NCBI GenBank assembly: GCA_027366525.1
Contig: DAHXKG010000004.1
Span: 62,001-126,000, forward strand
Direction: 5' to 3'
DNA: 64,000 nucleotides
Source of the DNA: a candidate division FCPU426 bacterium
Lineage (GTDB): Bacteria > Oederibacteriota > Muellerivitia > Muellerivitales > DAHXKG01
The notes beneath the pieces were generated by a model that saw nothing but the letters and a program-made list of their open reading frames with translations, did not search any database and was not told where the DNA came from. Shown in pieces: positions 9,012-21,399 of this stretch. Made by a program: the position numbers and the translations under genes. Numbering within the stretch: the first letter of the stretch is position 1; every line of letters starts with the position of its first letter.

Positions 9012-12000
9012 GTGAAAAAAGTGAAATTTGGACGTCGGGAGCGCATTGATTTTAGACGTATTTCAGGCATTATGGATATGCCGGATTTAATTGAATTTCA
9101 AAAAGGGTCCTATCGGGATTTTTTACAGTTAGATGTCCCACCAGAAAGTCGACAGGATTATGGTCTACAGTCCGTATTTTCAAGTGTCTTTCCCATCTGG
9201 GATTTTAATGGAGTCTCTTCCTTAGAATTTGTTTCCTATTCGTTACTGGAACCTAAATATGAAGTGCGGGAATGTCAAGAACGTGGAATGACGTATGCAG
9301 CCCCGATGAAGGTCACGCTTCGTTTGGTGATTCGAGAAGAAGATCAAGAAACCGGAACGAAAAAGGTAAAAGATATTCGGGAGCAAGAAGTGTTCTTTTG
9401 CGATCTCCCCATGATGACGGAACGCGGAACTTTTATGATTAATGGAGCAGAGCGTGTAGTGGTTTCGCAATTACATCGATCTCCGGGTGTTACTTTTGAT
9501 GAAGAAGAAGGAAAAAATTCCATTTCGGGGCATAAGCTTTATGCGGCAAGTGTTATTCCCTATCATGGTTCATGGCTAGAATTTGAATTTGATAACAATG
9601 GTATTTTGTATGCTCGCATTGACCGAAAACGCAAATTTTTTTCAACCACCTTGCTTCGCGCATGGGGGATTTCAAGTGATGAAGATATTCTGAAAAACTT
9701 TTTTGAAATAGAAACGCTGGAAACTTCTGAAAAGAAAATTCTCGGAAAAATTGCAGGCAGTGATATTGTCGATTCGTCCACTGGTGAGATAATCATGGAA
9801 ACGGGTGCGGAGTTCACAGCTGAATCCGTAGCTGTTTTTAAAGAACGGGGCATCAAACAGGTCAAAGCGGTAAGCATACCGCCGAATGAAATTTCTATTT
9901 TAGCAACACTCCGCAAAGATACAACGCACTCGACCGATTCTGCGTTGGTCGAAATCTATAAGAAGATGCGACCAGGGGATCCTCCGACTTTGGAAAATGC
10001 TAAAAATTTAATGGAAAATTTGTTTTTTAATCGAAAACGATATGATTTGGCTAAAGTCGGCCGATATAAAATAACCAAAAAACTGGGAATTAAAGCCCCC
10101 GAAGATCAACGCACCTTGACCAAGGTCGACATTTTGTCGATTGTTAAATATTTATTTGAGCTTTGCAATGATCGAGGCGAAAAAGATGATATTGACCATT
10201 TGGGAAATCGGCGAGTTCGTACGGCCGGCGAATTACTTGAAAATAAATTACGCTTGGGATTTGCTCGGATGGAACGGGCGGTTCGTGAACGTATGTCAAT
10301 TGTGGATATGGACTCCAATCCAGTCCCAAGTCATTTGATTTCAACGAAACCGATTACGGCGGCAGTAAAAGAGTTTTTTGGAACTTCTCAACTTTCTCAA
10401 TTTATGGATCAAACCAATCCATTGGCGGAGTTAACGCATAAGCGTCGATTATCGGCTTTGGGTCCTGGTGGATTAAATCGCGAACGAGCGGGATTTGAGG
10501 TGCGCGACGTTCACCATACGCATTATGGTCGGGTTTGTCCGATTGAAACACCGGAAGGGCCTAATATTGGTTTGATTGCTTCTCTTTCAACCTATGCCCA
10601 AATTAATAAGTTTGGATTTATCACAACGCCTTTAAGAAAAGTGGAAAATGGGCGTGTGACGAAAAAAATAGAATTTCTTCCTGCGGATGATGCCGATAAA
10701 TATATTATTGCGCAGGCAAATACGCCGATCGATGAAAGTGGAAAATTCACGGACGAAATTATTGCCGCTCGATACCGAGACGATTTCCCGCTGGTGAGCG
10801 CTCCCGAAGTCAGTTATATGGATGTTTCGCCACGCCAATTATTTTCAGTGGCGACGTCCTTGATTCCGTTTTTAGAGCATGATGATGCGAATCGTGCTTT
10901 GATGGGGTCGAATATGCAGCGTCAAGGGGTCCCGCTTATTAAAACCGAAGCGCCGCTAGTAGGGACAGGAATGGAATTTAAAGCGGCATATGATTCTGGT
11001 GTTTTGATCATTGCCAAGCGTGGGGGAGTGGTTGCAGGGCTTTCGGCAGATGAAATTATTATTTTTGCAGATGAAGGTGAACCGGGTGATTCCGTCGATA
11101 TTTATAAGTTAATTAAATATAAGCGCTCCAATCAGGATACGTGCATTAATCAACGTCCGATTGTCAAAAAAGGCGAGAAAGTCAAAAAAGGCGATGTTAT
11201 CGCCGATGGTCCAGCTACGGATCAGGGAGAATTGGCACTGGGTCGAAATTTGTTAGTCGCCTTTATGCCTTGGCGTGGATTTAACTTTGAAGATGCGATT
11301 ATTGTTTCCGAACGATTAGTTCGGGAAGATTATTTCACTTCTGTACATATTGAAGAATTTGAGATTGAGGCTCGGGATACCAAATTGGGAAAAGAAGAAA
11401 TTACGAGAGATATTCCTAATGTTGGTGATGAGGCTCTAAAAGATTTGGATGAAGAAGGTATTGTTCGAGCCGGGGCCGAAGTTATTCCAGGCGACATTTT
11501 AGTTGGTAAAGTTACGCCTAAAGGAGAAACCGAATTAACTCCAGAAGAAAAATTATTGCGGGCTATCTTTGGTGAAAAAGCTGGCGATGTTCGAGATGCC
11601 TCCTTGCGTGTTCCGCCGGGTGTGGAAGGCAAAGTTATTAATGTCCGCGTTTTCAAGCGTAAAGAAAAAGATGAAAAGATGCGCAGCCGGGATGCTTTGG
11701 CAATTAAAGCGATTGAAAAAGAATTTGCTCACAAGGCTCAGCAACTTCGATTAGAAACGGATATCCGTATTGAAAACTTAAAGCGGAGTGTGATGGGGCA
11801 AGCGCAAGAGGACGCTAAGGTGGATCGAGAGGCGGCCAAGGAAAAAGCGGATGATTCCATTAAAAATTTAAAAGAAGTATTAAATCGACGCTTGCAGGAA
11901 CTGGATCAAGAACGTGAAGGGGAATTAGATAAAATTAAAAAAGGAGATGAGCTTGCTCCTGGTGTAATTAAGTTGGTCAAGGTCTATGTAGCTAAAAAAC

Positions 12001-12701
12001 GAAAACTTTCTGTGGGCGATAAGATGGCTGGGCGCCATGGCAATAAGGGTGTCGTTTCAAAAATAGTGCCTTCAGAAGATATGCCCTATCTTCCGGATGG
12101 ACGTCCCATCGATATTATTTTAAATCCATTGGGTGTGCCATCGCGAATGAATGTGGGACAAATTTTTGAGACCCATTTAGGGTGGGCGGCTCATGAAGGC
12201 AACTATCATGTCGCTTCTCCGATCTTTGATGGAGCGCATGAAGACGAAATTAAAAATGCACTGCATGAGCAGGGGTTGCCTGAAGATGGAAAAAGTATTT
12301 TATATGACGGAATGACCGGTGAGGCATTTGAACAGCCTGTTACCATTGGATATATTTATATGCTGAAATTGGCCCATTTAGTCGATGATAAAATTCATGC
12401 TCGCTCGATCGGTCCGTATTCTCTGATTACGCAGCAGCCGTTGGGAGGGAAAGCTCAATTTGGCGGGCAGCGGTTTGGGGAGATGGAGGTGTGGGCGTTG
12501 GAAGCCTATGGTGCGGCCTATACCTTGCAGGAACTGTTAACTGTAAAATCAGATGATGTGCAAGGTAGAACACGCGTATATGAATCAATTGTTAAAGGTA
12601 AAAATACGCCAGAACCCGGCATTCCCGAATCATTTAATGTTTTGATTAAGGAATTGCAAGGTTTATGTTTGGATGTCAAGTTGTTAAAGAATACTAACTA
12701 A
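9012..12701 (+). CDS. rpoB: DNA-directed RNA polymerase subunit beta
   Basis: Beta subunit of RNA polymerase, forming one pincer and part of the active site with RpoC. The 1229 residues are somewhat shorter than the E. coli subunit. The start is GTG, eight bases after GGGAGG (8999-9004). The rifampicin-binding cluster begins at Q460 (QLSQFMDQ), and positions equivalent to E. coli D516, H526 and S531 are the sensitive-type residues. A lysine- and glutamate-rich helical stretch (about 880-980) precedes the conserved [16 protein letters not shown] segment. rpoC follows after 16 bases. Confidence 0.98.
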   Translation: MKKVKFGRRERIDFRRISGIMDMPDLIEFQKGSYRDFLQLDVPPESRQDYGLQSVFSSVFPIWDFNGVSSLEFVSYSLLEPKYEVRECQERGMTYAAPMKVTLRLVIREEDQETGTKKVKDIREQEVFFCDLPMMTERGTFMINGAERVVVSQLHRSPGVTFDEEEGKNSISGHKLYAASVIPYHGSWLEFEFDNNGILYARIDRKRKFFSTTLLRAWGISSDEDILKNFFEIETLETSEKKILGKIAGSDIVDSSTGEIIMETGAEFTAESVAVFKERGIKQVKAVSIPPNEISILATLRKDTTHSTDSALVEIYKKMRPGDPPTLENAKNLMENLFFNRKRYDLAKVGRYKITKKLGIKAPEDQRTLTKVDILSIVKYLFELCNDRGEKDDIDHLGNRRVRTAGELLENKLRLGFARMERAVRERMSIVDMDSNPVPSHLISTKPITAAVKEFFGTSQLSQFMDQTNPLAELTHKRRLSALGPGGLNRERAGFEVRDVHHTHYGRVCPIETPEGPNIGLIASLSTYAQINKFGFITTPLRKVENGRVTKKIEFLPADDADKYIIAQANTPIDESGKFTDEIIAARYRDDFPLVSAPEVSYMDVSPRQLFSVATSLIPFLEHDDANRALMGSNMQRQGVPLIKTEAPLVGTGMEFKAAYDSGVLIIAKRGGVVAGLSADEIIIFADEGEPGDSVDIYKLIKYKRSNQDTCINQRPIVKKGEKVKKGDVIADGPATDQGELALGRNLLVAFMPWRGFNFEDAIIVSERLVREDYFTSVHIEEFEIEARDTKLGKEEITRDIPNVGDEALKDLDEEGIVRAGAEVIPGDILVGKVTPKGETELTPEEKLLRAIFGEKAGDVRDASLRVPPGVEGKVINVRVFKRKEKDEKMRSRDALAIKAIEKEFAHKAQQLRLETDIRIENLKRSVMGQAQEDAKVDREAAKEKADDSIKNLKEVLNRRLQELDQEREGELDKIKKGDELAPGVIKLVKVYVAKKRKLSVGDKMAGRHGNKGVVSKIVPSEDMPYLPDGRPIDIILNPLGVPSRMNVGQIFETHLGWAAHEGNYHVASPIFDGAHEDEIKNALHEQGLPEDGKSILYDGMTGEAFEQPVTIGYIYMLKLAHLVDDKIHARSIGPYSLITQQPLGGKAQFGGQRFGEMEVWALEAYGAAYTLQELLTVKSDDVQGRTRVYESIVKGKNTPEPGIPESFNVLIKELQGLCLDVKLLKNTN

Positions 12702-12717
12702 TTGAAGGGGTGGCAAC

Positions 12718-15700
12718 GTGAGTCAAACTACCAAGCCAGTTATTTCAGAAGAGATAAACGTTTTAAATTCTGATTTGGGTGCAGGAGTTTTCTTGGATGA
12801 TAAATCCAAAAATGCTTCTGAGGAAGTCAAAGTTGTGCCGCGATTTGACTCTATAAAAATTGGGCTTGCTTCCCCAGAAACGATTCGCTCGTGGTCCCGG
12901 GGTGAAGTTAAAAAGCCAGAAACGATTAATTATAGAACGTTTAAGCCTGAAAAAAATGGTCTCTTTTGTGAAAAAATATTTGGACCAACGAAGGACTGGG
13001 AATGTGCGTGTGGAAAATATAAAAGAATCAAACATCGTGATGTGGTTTGTGATCGATGTGGTGTTGAGGTCACACAGGCCAAAGTGCGTCGGGAAAGAAT
13101 GGGCCATATTGAATTGGCTTGTGTTGTTTCACATATTTGGTATTTAAAAGGTGTTCCCTCCCGAATTGGCTATCTTTTGGAAATATCAACTCGGAATTTA
13201 GAGCGTGTGATTTATTATGAATCCTATATTGTAATTGATCCCGGAAAGTCGTCGTTGGAAGTGGGACAGCTTTTAACCGATGATGAATATCAAAAGGCTA
13301 AAGAAGATTTTGGTTCAGTATTTAAAGCGAAAATGGGCGCAGAAGCCATTCGTGAAATAATTTCAGCGATTGATTTAAATGGATTAGACAAACAACTGCG
13401 GGTTCAACTTCAGCAAACCAATAGTGAGCAAAAGCGCAAGACAATTATTAAACGTCTTAAAATTATTGAAAGCTTTAAGAAAAGTGATAACAATCCGGCA
13501 TGGATGTTTCTCGAGGCATTGCCGGTTATTCCGCCAGAACTTCGTCCTCTGGTGCCGCTGGATGGAGGGCGATTTGCTACCTCGGACTTGAATGATTTAT
13601 ATCGTCGTGTGATTAATAGAAATAATCGTTTAAAAAAACTTTTGGAACTTAAAGCTCCGGAAGTGATTGTAAGAAATGAAAAGCGCATGTTGCAAGAAGC
13701 CGTTGATGCATTATTGGATAATGGCCGACGGGGGCATGCGGTTCGTGGTCCAGGCAATCGACCATTAAAATCGCTTTCGGATATGCTTAAAGGCAAACAA
13801 GGTCGATTCCGTCAAAATCTGCTTGGAAAGCGGGTCGACTACTCCGGACGCTCCGTGATTGTAGTAGGGCCGGAATTGAAAATCAATCAATGCGGTTTAC
13901 CGAAAAAAATGGCTTTGGAGCTTTTTAAGCCCTTTATAATCAAAAAATTAGAAGATCGCGGATATGTCCACACGATTAAAAGCGCTCGAAAAATGGTTGA
14001 ACGCGTTAAGCCGGAAGTTTGGGATATTTTGGCGGAAGTCATTCAGGATCATTATGTTCTTTTGAATCGTGCGCCTACTCTTCATCGGCAGGGCATTCAG
14101 GGATTTCAGCCAGTCTTAATTGAAGGCAAGGCGATTCAGATTCATCCCTTGGTTTGTACGGCATTTAATGCTGATTTTGATGGCGATCAGATGGCCGTTC
14201 ATGTGCCGTTATCCGCCGAAGCTCAATTGGAAGCTAGGCTGTTAATGTTGTCCACCAACAACATCAATTCTACGGCGAATGGGCGTCCAATTGTAACTCC
14301 CACTCAGGATATCGTTTTGGGATGTTATTATTTAACAAAGGAAAAGCCGAAGGCAGAAGAGAAAAATCAAATTTTCTCCAATTTAGAAGAAGTGCTTGTG
14401 GCTTATGAATCCGGATTGATTTCAACGCACGCCAAAATACAAGTTCGTATCAATCATAAGCGGATTGATACAACGGTGGGCCGAGTGATTTTCAATCGGG
14501 TTATTCCAAAAGAATTACCTTATATCAATCAAGTGATGAATAAGAAAGCCTTATCCGATTTAGTGGCATTGGCTTATGAAAAACTAGGTCAAGAACAAAC
14601 GGTCCAACTTTTGGATAGCATTAAAGAACTTGGCTTTAAGTATGCTACTCGAGCGGGCATTACGGTTTCAGTAGATGATATGTTGGTGCCGTTGGAAAAA
14701 TCAATGATTCTGAAAAAGTCGTATAAAGAAGTAGCGGATATTGAAAATCAATATAAAAAGGGCATTATTACAAGTGGAGAGCGGTATAACAAGGTCATTG
14801 ATATTTGGACGCATACGACGGATGAAATTGCAGAGGTTATGTTTGGGCGCTTAAAAGAACAGGATTATGGATTTAATCCAATTTACATGATGGCGGATTC
14901 AGGCGCCCGAGGTTCCAAAATGCAAATTCGTCAGTTGGCCGGCATGCGTGGACTGATGGCCAAACCCATTCAAAAAATAACGGGATCAATTGGTGAAATT
15001 ATTGAATCCCCAATTGTTGCAAATTTTAGAGAGGGCCTTACAGTGTTGGAATATTTTATTTCAACGCATGGGGCACGAAAAGGGTTGGCGGATACCGCCT
15101 TGAAAACTGCCGATGCAGGATATTTAACTCGCCGCTTGGTGGATGTTGCTCAAGAGGTCATTATTCATGCTGAAGATTGTGGAACCACCAATGGAATTCG
15201 AGTAGAGGCGATTAAGGAAGGCGTTGAAATTATTGAACCATTAAAAGACAGAATTGTGGGAAGAATTGCAGTCGATAATGTAGCCAACCTGCTCACATCG
15301 GAAGTGATTGTCAAAGCGGGTCAAGAAATCACCGAAGCCACTGCCCAAAAATTAGAAGATGCGGGTATCGAGCAAATACGCGTGCGATCGGTTTTAACCT
15401 GCGAATTAGCTCGTGGAGTTTGCGCTAAGTGCTATGGTGCCAATCTATCAACTGGACAACTTGTCCAGATTGGAGAAGCGGTCGGCATTATTGCGGCACA
15501 ATCCATTGGAGAGCCAGGGACTCAGTTGACCCTAAGAACTTTCCACGTGGGTGGAACTGCCAGTCGAGCCCTCGAGCAATCGAAGCTGGAAACCCACAAG
15601 GGGGGGCGCGTGCGTTTTCATGGATTGAAATTGGTTGAAAATCGTGTGCATGATTTGATTGTTTTGAATCGTAATGGCGAAATATCGATTTTTGATGAAA

Positions 15701-16932
15701 AAAGCGGCAACATGGAACATTATGTCGTTCCCTTTGGTTCAATTCTAAGAGTCCGCGAAAATACAATATCCACGCCGGGCCAACTTTTAGCTTCATGGGA
15801 TTTATATAAGATTCCCATTTTTACTGAAGTTGCCGGTGTGGTGAAGTTCCAGGATATTGTTCGAAGTGTCACCATGAGGGAAAAGATTGATGAGACCACA
15901 GGACTGAAGGAACGAATCATTATTGAGTATAAAGATGAAAATCTTTCACCACGTTGTGTCATTGTCGATCCCGAAACCAATGAAACACTCAAGGTGTATC
16001 GCTTGCCGACGGGGTCTTTGGTCAACGTGACTGATGGCGATAAAGTTTTTGCGGGTGATATTTTAGCAAAAATTCCTCGAGAAATGTCCAAGACGCAGGA
16101 TATCACTGGTGGACTTCCGAGAGTTGCCGAATTGTTTGAAGCGCGGCGACCGAGAAGTGCGGCCATTGTTTCCAAAATCAGTGGAACGATTCGATTTGGG
16201 ACGGCTTCGAAAGGTTCTCAAAAGATTATTGTTTCGAACACGGAAGGGAAAAAGGCATTTGAGGAAGAGTATGCGATCCCCTATGGCAAACATTTGAATG
16301 TGCATGAGGGAGATTTTGTGCGTGCTGGGGATGCGCTAACTGATGGTCCGGTGGACCCCCATGATATTTTGGAGGTTCAAGGCGAGGGCGCTGTTCAAGA
16401 ATATTTGATTTCTAAAGTTCAAGAGGTATACCGATTGCAGGGTGTTAAAATCAATGATAAGCACATAGAAATCATTGTTCGACAGATGATGCGTAAACTC
16501 ATGATTCTTAATGAAGGGGAGACTACCTTTTTACCCAATCAGCAAGTCGATCGTGGGATCTTTCAGCGTGAAAATCGAACTGTTATGGAAAAAAATGGAA
16601 AACCTGCAACCGCTCGGACTATTCTGTTGGGAATTACACGCGCTTCATTAGGAACGGAAAGCTTCATTTCAGCAGCTTCTTTTCAGGAGACGACAAAGAT
16701 TTTGACCGAGGCGGCTATTTCTGGAAAAGTCGATGATCTCCGCGGATTAAAAGAAAATGTCATTATGGGGCATCTAATTCCTGCTGGCACAGGTTCATTG
16801 AGCTATTTGGGAATGAAAATTGAAGTCGATGAAAGTGGGGATGAACTTCCCGTAGGTGCAACGAGCCCATTGGAAACATCACCGGGCGATTTGGAGTTTA
16901 AAGACGATATTTTTGATAAAAAAAATGCTTGA
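12718..16932 (+). CDS. rpoC: DNA-directed RNA polymerase subunit beta'
   Basis: Catalytic subunit of RNA polymerase. The 1404 residues start at GTG, preceded by AAGGGG. The N-terminal zinc ribbon cysteines are C96, C98, C111 and C114. The magnesium-binding NADFDGD is at 484-490. A second cysteine cluster ([13 protein letters not shown]) lies further on. The N-terminus is about 25 residues longer than in E. coli before the conserved [11 protein letters not shown], with an acidic low-complexity look. The promoter of the next operon starts at its last codons. Confidence 0.98.
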   Translation: MSQTTKPVISEEINVLNSDLGAGVFLDDKSKNASEEVKVVPRFDSIKIGLASPETIRSWSRGEVKKPETINYRTFKPEKNGLFCEKIFGPTKDWECACGKYKRIKHRDVVCDRCGVEVTQAKVRRERMGHIELACVVSHIWYLKGVPSRIGYLLEISTRNLERVIYYESYIVIDPGKSSLEVGQLLTDDEYQKAKEDFGSVFKAKMGAEAIREIISAIDLNGLDKQLRVQLQQTNSEQKRKTIIKRLKIIESFKKSDNNPAWMFLEALPVIPPELRPLVPLDGGRFATSDLNDLYRRVINRNNRLKKLLELKAPEVIVRNEKRMLQEAVDALLDNGRRGHAVRGPGNRPLKSLSDMLKGKQGRFRQNLLGKRVDYSGRSVIVVGPELKINQCGLPKKMALELFKPFIIKKLEDRGYVHTIKSARKMVERVKPEVWDILAEVIQDHYVLLNRAPTLHRQGIQGFQPVLIEGKAIQIHPLVCTAFNADFDGDQMAVHVPLSAEAQLEARLLMLSTNNINSTANGRPIVTPTQDIVLGCYYLTKEKPKAEEKNQIFSNLEEVLVAYESGLISTHAKIQVRINHKRIDTTVGRVIFNRVIPKELPYINQVMNKKALSDLVALAYEKLGQEQTVQLLDSIKELGFKYATRAGITVSVDDMLVPLEKSMILKKSYKEVADIENQYKKGIITSGERYNKVIDIWTHTTDEIAEVMFGRLKEQDYGFNPIYMMADSGARGSKMQIRQLAGMRGLMAKPIQKITGSIGEIIESPIVANFREGLTVLEYFISTHGARKGLADTALKTADAGYLTRRLVDVAQEVIIHAEDCGTTNGIRVEAIKEGVEIIEPLKDRIVGRIAVDNVANLLTSEVIVKAGQEITEATAQKLEDAGIEQIRVRSVLTCELARGVCAKCYGANLSTGQLVQIGEAVGIIAAQSIGEPGTQLTLRTFHVGGTASRALEQSKLETHKGGRVRFHGLKLVENRVHDLIVLNRNGEISIFDEKSGNMEHYVVPFGSILRVRENTISTPGQLLASWDLYKIPIFTEVAGVVKFQDIVRSVTMREKIDETTGLKERIIIEYKDENLSPRCVIVDPETNETLKVYRLPTGSLVNVTDGDKVFAGDILAKIPREMSKTQDITGGLPRVAELFEARRPRSAAIVSKISGTIRFGTASKGSQKIIVSNTEGKKAFEEEYAIPYGKHLNVHEGDFVRAGDALTDGPVDPHDILEVQGEGAVQEYLISKVQEVYRLQGVKINDKHIEIIVRQMMRKLMILNEGETTFLPNQQVDRGIFQRENRTVMEKNGKPATARTILLGITRASLGTESFISAASFQETTKILTEAAISGKVDDLRGLKENVIMGHLIPAGTGSLSYLGMKIEVDESGDELPVGATSPLETSPGDLEFKDDIFDKKNA

Positions 16933-16957
16933 CCCTATAACAAAAGTCTTTTATATT
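16929..16957 (+). promoter_or_regulatory. sigma70-type promoter of the str operon, overlapping the rpoC stop
   Basis: TTGACC (16929-16934) overlaps the rpoC stop codon. A 17-base spacer is followed by TATATT (16952-16957). Both hexamers match 5 of 6. The start of transcription would be near 16964, giving a leader of about 200 bases to rpsL. Confidence 0.6.
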
Positions 16958-16963
16958 AGCTCT

Positions 16964-17163
16964 CCTTTGATTTATTGAGCTGGATGAAAGACAAGTCTAC
17001 ATAAGTGGTAGACTAGTAGGAGGACTTTGCTGATTCTCTTTTTGGGAGAAATTCCCTGAAGGGCTTTAAAACTAGTTTAAGGCAAAGGCACCAGTTCTCC
17101 TTTGCCTTTTTTGTTTTATGCGTTATTTTTTGAATTAGCAGGATTAGTATTAGGAGGAAAAGA
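16964..17163 (+). promoter_or_regulatory. structured leader of rpsL, candidate transcription attenuator
   Basis: No real gene fits here. In order, it holds a CTCCTTTG element (16962-16969, at the predicted transcript start), a 7-bp hairpin (16994-17000 with 17008-17014), an AGGAGG (17018-17023), a small dyad GGGA/TCCC (17044-17047 with 17053-17056), an AAACTAGTTT palindrome near 17070, an intrinsic terminator (17079-17117), and the true ribosome-binding site AGGAGG before rpsL. CTCCTTTG recurs inside the terminator loop and stem (17097-17104), so the early copy can pair with CAAAGG (17083-17088) and free the 3' arm. GGAGAA (17045-17050) can pair with TTCTCC (17095-17100). Mutually exclusive pairings of this kind are typical of attenuators. 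What would sense what is unknown. Confidence 0.5.
17079..17117 (+). terminator. intrinsic terminator in the rpsL leader
   Basis: Ten-base perfect stem AAGGCAAAGG / CCTTTGCCTT (17079-17088 with 17099-17108), a ten-base loop, then TTTTGTTTT. It sits 47 bases before rpsL and downstream of that operon's own promoter. It can therefore serve both as the rpoC terminator and as an attenuator of the str operon. Confidence 0.85.
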
Positions 17164-17553
17164 TTGCCGACACTGAATCAATTAGTGCGTTTTGGCCGAG
17201 AAATGAGCCGAAAAAAAACCAAATCCCCAGCTTTAAAAGGGTGTCCACAGCAAAGGGGTGTTTGCATTAAAGTGGCCACCATGACACCTAAAAAACCTAA
17301 TTCAGCATTGCGTAAAATTGCTCGAGTGCGACTTACCAATGGCATGGAAGTGACCACGTATATTCCGGGCGTGGGGCATAATCTACAGGAGCATTCGATT
17401 GTTTTAATTCGAGGGGGACGTGTAAAAGATTTGCCGGGTGTTCGGTACCATGTGGTTCGGGGAACTTTAGATGCAGCCGGTGTGGCTGATCGCAAGCGCG
17501 GGCGATCCAAGTACGGTATGAAACGTCCCAAAGAAGCGACTGCTAAAAAATAA
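17164..17553 (+). CDS. rpsL: 30S ribosomal protein S12
   Basis: S12 sits at the decoding centre and controls accuracy. The 129 residues begin at TTG; AGGAGG lies seven bases upstream and PTLNQLVR follows, as in the family, so no ATG start is missing. The conserved KKPNSALRK segment carries the streptomycin-sensitive lysine. First gene of the str operon; rpsG follows after 33 bases. The TTG start may limit translation of a gene otherwise behind a strong ribosome-binding site. Confidence 0.97.
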   Translation: MPTLNQLVRFGREMSRKKTKSPALKGCPQQRGVCIKVATMTPKKPNSALRKIARVRLTNGMEVTTYIPGVGHNLQEHSIVLIRGGRVKDLPGVRYHVVRGTLDAAGVADRKRGRSKYGMKRPKEATAKK

Positions 17554-17586
17554 GATACGATTGAGATTGGAAAAGGGAGAGCGAGA

Positions 17587-18057
17587 ATGCCACGACGAAA
17601 AATTTCACCTCGGCGAGATGGATTTGGAGACGCGAAATACAACAATAAATTGGTTTCAAAATTTATCAATTGCTTAATGTATGATGGAAAAAAATCAGTC
17701 GCTTCTCAACGACTCTATGAGGCATTGAATATTTTGGCGGAAAAACATGGCGAGGGTGCCCTGAATCTGTTTAAGACGGCCATTGAAAATGTAAAACCGC
17801 TTTTAGAAGTGAAGTCTCGGCGAGTCGGTGGAGCGACCTACCAAGTGCCGGTTGAAATTAATCCGGAGCGACAGATCTCGTTGGCCATTCGATGGCTGAT
17901 TGATGCTTCGCGAGCGCGTAAAGAAAAAGGTATTTCTGAAAAATTAGCAGCTGAATTTTTAGAGGCATCCAAAAACACAGGAACGGCGATTAAGAAAAAA
18001 GAAGATACGCACAAAATGGCAGAAGCGAACCAGGCTTTTGCGCACTATCGTTGGTAA
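17587..18057 (+). CDS. rpsG: 30S ribosomal protein S7
   Basis: Primary binder of the 3' major domain of 16S rRNA and organiser of the 30S head. The 156 residues have the family length, and the motifs [13 protein letters not shown] at the start and [14 protein letters not shown] in the middle are clear. It has the ATG start with a GGGAGAG site upstream. It lies between rpsL and fusA as in the classical str operon; in E. coli S7 represses this operon, but I see no obvious S7 site in the 33-base gap here. Confidence 0.97.
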   Translation: MPRRKISPRRDGFGDAKYNNKLVSKFINCLMYDGKKSVASQRLYEALNILAEKHGEGALNLFKTAIENVKPLLEVKSRRVGGATYQVPVEINPERQISLAIRWLIDASRARKEKGISEKLAAEFLEASKNTGTAIKKKEDTHKMAEANQAFAHYRW

Positions 18058-18084
18058 TTAAAGCGGTAATTTTAAAGAAAGAGG

Positions 18085-20169
18085 ATGGCTGTGCCAAGAC
18101 AAATCGCTATTGAAAAAACTCGCAATATTGGAATCATGGCGCATATTGATGCGGGCAAAACCACGTTGACAGAACGCATCCTTTATTACACGGGGCGCAC
18201 ACACAAGATTGGAGAAGTTCATGATGGGACCGCGACCATGGATTGGATGCCCCAGGAGCAGGAAAGAGGCATTACGATTACTTCGGCGGCGACCACTTGT
18301 TTTTGGAAAAATCATCGCATTAATATTATTGATACCCCAGGCCATGTGGATTTTACGATCGAAGTGGAACGGTCGTTGCGTGTATTGGATGGAGCCATTG
18401 GTGTTTTTGGAGCTGTTGAGGGCGTGGAGCCTCAGTCGGAAACAGTTTGGCGACAAGCGGATCGCTATGGAGTCCCCCGTTTGGCTTTTGTAAATAAAAT
18501 GGATCGTGTCGGCGCTGATTTTTTTGGAGCCGTTGAGCAGATGCGCAATCGTCTTCAAGCCAATGCTCATCCTATTATGTTGCCAGTTGGAATGGAAGAT
18601 AGCTTTAGCGGCATTATCGATTTGATTGAGATGAAACAATATAAATGGTTAGAAGAGGCTTTGGGAGCCAAGTTTGAAATTTTAGATATAGCAGAAGATA
18701 TGAAAAAAATATCGGCAGAGTATCAACAACAACTGATTGAGTCGGTTGCGGAATTTGATGATATCGTGATGCAAAAATATCTTGATGGAGCTCCGATTAG
18801 CAAAGATGAAATCCGATCTTGCATTCGGAAAGGCACGTTGGCCAATAAATTTACTCCGGTATTATGTGGTTCGGCCTTCAAAAACAAAGGCGTTCAACCT
18901 CTACTCGATGCGGTGTTGAATTATTTGCCCGCTCCGACAGATATCGAACACATCCGCGGCAGCGACCCTCAAACAGGCGAAGAAGAAGAGCGACAGACCA
19001 GTGATGATGCTCCATTTTCGGCCTTAGCATTTAAAATTGTTACGGATCCTCATGTGGGAAAATTGGTCTATTTTCGGGTGTACTCTGGTATGTTGACGAC
19101 GGGGTCGTATGTTGAAAATGTCAGTAAAAATTCCCGAGAACGTATTGGACGACTTCTACAGATGCATGCGAATAAGCGCGAAGAGATCAAAGAGGTTTAT
19201 GCGGGAGACATTGCGGCCACCGTGGGGATGAAGGCAGTAACAACCGGCGATACTTTGGCCGATGAAAACCATCCGATCATTTTGGAAAAAATGGTATTTC
19301 CGGATCCGGTTATTTCCGTAGCCATTGAACCTAAAACCAAAGCGGATCAGGAAAAATTAGGATTGGCGCTTCAAAAACTGGCGGAAGAAGATCCTTCGTT
19401 TCGAGTGAAAAGTGATGAAGAGACCGGACAAACAATTATTTCTGGAATGGGAGAATTGCATTTGGAAATTATTGTTGATCGGATGATGCGAGAGTTTAAT
19501 GTGCAGGCGAACGTTGGGAAACCACAAGTCGCCTATCGAGAGACGATCAAACGATCAGTTTCAGCTGAAGGAAAATATATTCGGCAAACCGGCGGCAGGG
19601 GTCAATATGGTCATGTTGTTCTAACCATTGAGCCGTTAGAACCTGGAGCGGGATATATATTTGAGAATGAAATTGTTGGTGGAGCTATTCCCAAAGAATA
19701 TATTCCAGCGGTGGAAAAGGGCATTCTCGAAGCTAAAGAATCAGGGGTTTTAGCCGGCTATCCAGTCGTGGATTTTAAAATCCAATTAACCGATGGCTCT
19801 TTCCATGAAGTCGATTCATCGGAGATTGCATTCAAGATTGCTGCGTCCATGGCTTTTAAAGAAGCGATGGGCCGGGCCACTCCAGTGCTGTTGGAGCCGA
19901 TTATGGAGGTTGAAGTGGTGACTCCGGAAGATTTTATGGGTGCTGTGATGGGGGACCTTCAATCGAAGCGTGGACGTATTGAAGGCATGGAACTGCGTGG
20001 AAAAATGCAGATTATTCGCTCTAAAGTTCCTTTGGCAGAAATGTTTGGTTATTCGACTAATTTGAGATCCATGTCACAAGGACGCGCGACCTATACGATG
20101 CAGTTTGCGTTTTATGAAGAAACACCAAAAGCTGTACAACAAACTATTGTTGAAAAGGTAAAGGGTTAG
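18085..20169 (+). CDS. fusA: elongation factor G
   Basis: Translocase GTPase of the elongation cycle. At 694 residues it has the normal length. The G1 motif AHIDAGKTT is at 19-27; DTPGHVDFT and NKMD follow, with domains II-V complete to the C-terminus. The ATG at 18085 is preceded by AAAGAGG. It is the only EF-G in this window; a paralogue elsewhere cannot be excluded. Confidence 0.97.
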   Translation: MAVPRQIAIEKTRNIGIMAHIDAGKTTLTERILYYTGRTHKIGEVHDGTATMDWMPQEQERGITITSAATTCFWKNHRINIIDTPGHVDFTIEVERSLRVLDGAIGVFGAVEGVEPQSETVWRQADRYGVPRLAFVNKMDRVGADFFGAVEQMRNRLQANAHPIMLPVGMEDSFSGIIDLIEMKQYKWLEEALGAKFEILDIAEDMKKISAEYQQQLIESVAEFDDIVMQKYLDGAPISKDEIRSCIRKGTLANKFTPVLCGSAFKNKGVQPLLDAVLNYLPAPTDIEHIRGSDPQTGEEEERQTSDDAPFSALAFKIVTDPHVGKLVYFRVYSGMLTTGSYVENVSKNSRERIGRLLQMHANKREEIKEVYAGDIAATVGMKAVTTGDTLADENHPIILEKMVFPDPVISVAIEPKTKADQEKLGLALQKLAEEDPSFRVKSDEETGQTIISGMGELHLEIIVDRMMREFNVQANVGKPQVAYRETIKRSVSAEGKYIRQTGGRGQYGHVVLTIEPLEPGAGYIFENEIVGGAIPKEYIPAVEKGILEAKESGVLAGYPVVDFKIQLTDGSFHEVDSSEIAFKIAASMAFKEAMGRATPVLLEPIMEVEVVTPEDFMGAVMGDLQSKRGRIEGMELRGKMQIIRSKVPLAEMFGYSTNLRSMSQGRATYTMQFAFYEETPKAVQQTIVEKVKG

Positions 20170-20193
20170 TTCTAAATATTTTAGGAGGAAACA

Positions 20194-21384
20194 ATGGCGA
20201 AAGAGAAATTTGTACGCAGCAAACCACACGTGAATGTTGGAACGATCGGGCACGTGGATCATGGGAAGACAACCCTCACAGCGGCGATCACAACGGTGCT
20301 TTCGAAGAAGGGATTAGCGCAAGCGAAAGGCTATGCGGATATAGACAATGCTCCGGAAGAACGCGAGCGAGGGGTGACGATAAATACCTCCCATGTCGAG
20401 TATCAAACGGACAAGCGACACTATGCCCATGTGGATTGTCCAGGACACGCGGATTATATCAAGAACATGGTGACTGGGGCTGCACAAATGGATGGAGCGA
20501 TCTTGGTGGTATCCGCAGCGGACGGACCGATGCCACAAACTCGAGAACACATTCTACCGGCCCGCCAAGTAGGGGTGCCTTATATCGTAGTATTTTTGAA
20601 TAAATGTGATATGGTAGACGATAAGGAATTATTGGAATTGGTGGAAGTCGAAGTGCGGGATTTGTTAACGAAGTATGGATTTCCGGGCGATAAAACGCCG
20701 GTGGTCAAAGGGTCAGCGACAAAAGCCCTCGAAGGCGACGGAGGGGAACTGGGCGAACCGGCCATATTGAAGTTGATGGAAGCCGTGGATAGTTATATAC
20801 CGGAACCGAAACGGGATGTGGAGAAAGATTTTTTAATGGCCGTAGAGGATGTTTTTTCGATTACGGGTCGAGGGACCGTGGCAACGGGTCGAGTGGAACG
20901 TGGACGCGTGAAGGTAGGGGATGCGGTTGAGGTTGTGGGGATAAAACCGACGCGAGAGACGGTAGTCACCGGGATCGAGATGTTTCGAAAGATTATGGAT
21001 GAAGCCCAAGCTGGGGATAATATTGGAGTGTTGTTGAGAGGGATCGAGAAGAAAGATATTGAGCGTGGACAAGTTGTGGCGAAGCCGAAATCCATCACTC
21101 CCCACAAGAAATTCAAGGGCGAAGTGTATGTATTGACGAAGGAAGAGGGGGGCAGACATACGCCGTTTTTCAATGGCTATCGGCCTCAATTTTATTTTAG
21201 GACGACGGATGTTACGGGAACCATTAAGTTGCCGGACGGAGTCGAGATGTGTATTCCGGGGGATAATATTTCGATGGAGATTGAATTGATGGCGGCGGTG
21301 GCGATGGAAAAGGAAGTTCGATTTGCCATTCGCGAAGGCGGACATACAGTGGGTGCGGGTGTTGTAACCCAAATTATTGAGTGA
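20194..21384 (+). CDS. tuf: elongation factor Tu, copy 1, with Leu122 to Pro change
   Basis: EF-Tu delivers aminoacyl-tRNA to the ribosome. The 396 residues carry all G motifs (GHVDHGKTT at the start, [12 protein letters not shown]). It matches the second copy at 41507 except for one base: 20558 is C here and T there, giving CCG (Pro122) instead of CTG (Leu122) in the helix motif [11 protein letters not shown]. Leucine is the family residue (E. coli Leu121, next to kirromycin-resistance positions 120 and 124, on the helix near EF-Ts). Proline would be expected to disturb that helix, so this copy may be impaired, or the base may be an assembly error. AGGAGG lies upstream. Confidence 0.95.
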   Translation: MAKEKFVRSKPHVNVGTIGHVDHGKTTLTAAITTVLSKKGLAQAKGYADIDNAPEERERGVTINTSHVEYQTDKRHYAHVDCPGHADYIKNMVTGAAQMDGAILVVSAADGPMPQTREHILPARQVGVPYIVVFLNKCDMVDDKELLELVEVEVRDLLTKYGFPGDKTPVVKGSATKALEGDGGELGEPAILKLMEAVDSYIPEPKRDVEKDFLMAVEDVFSITGRGTVATGRVERGRVKVGDAVEVVGIKPTRETVVTGIEMFRKIMDEAQAGDNIGVLLRGIEKKDIERGQVVAKPKSITPHKKFKGEVYVLTKEEGGRHTPFFNGYRPQFYFRTTDVTGTIKLPDGVEMCIPGDNISMEIELMAAVAMEKEVRFAIREGGHTVGAGVVTQIIE

Positions 21385-21399
21385 GGATGAGGATTTATA

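Noticed and set aside
15488-16305. Antisense open frames inside rpoC
   Set aside because: Shadow frames of a strongly conserved coding gene.
16984-17004. Six-codon frame MKDKST in the rpsL leader
   Set aside because: No ribosome-binding site; its stop falls within the 7-bp hairpin loop, so it is likely chance.
20793-21173. Long antisense open frames inside both tuf genes
   Set aside because: Same frames in both copies simply reflect codon bias of tuf; no start signals, no similarity.
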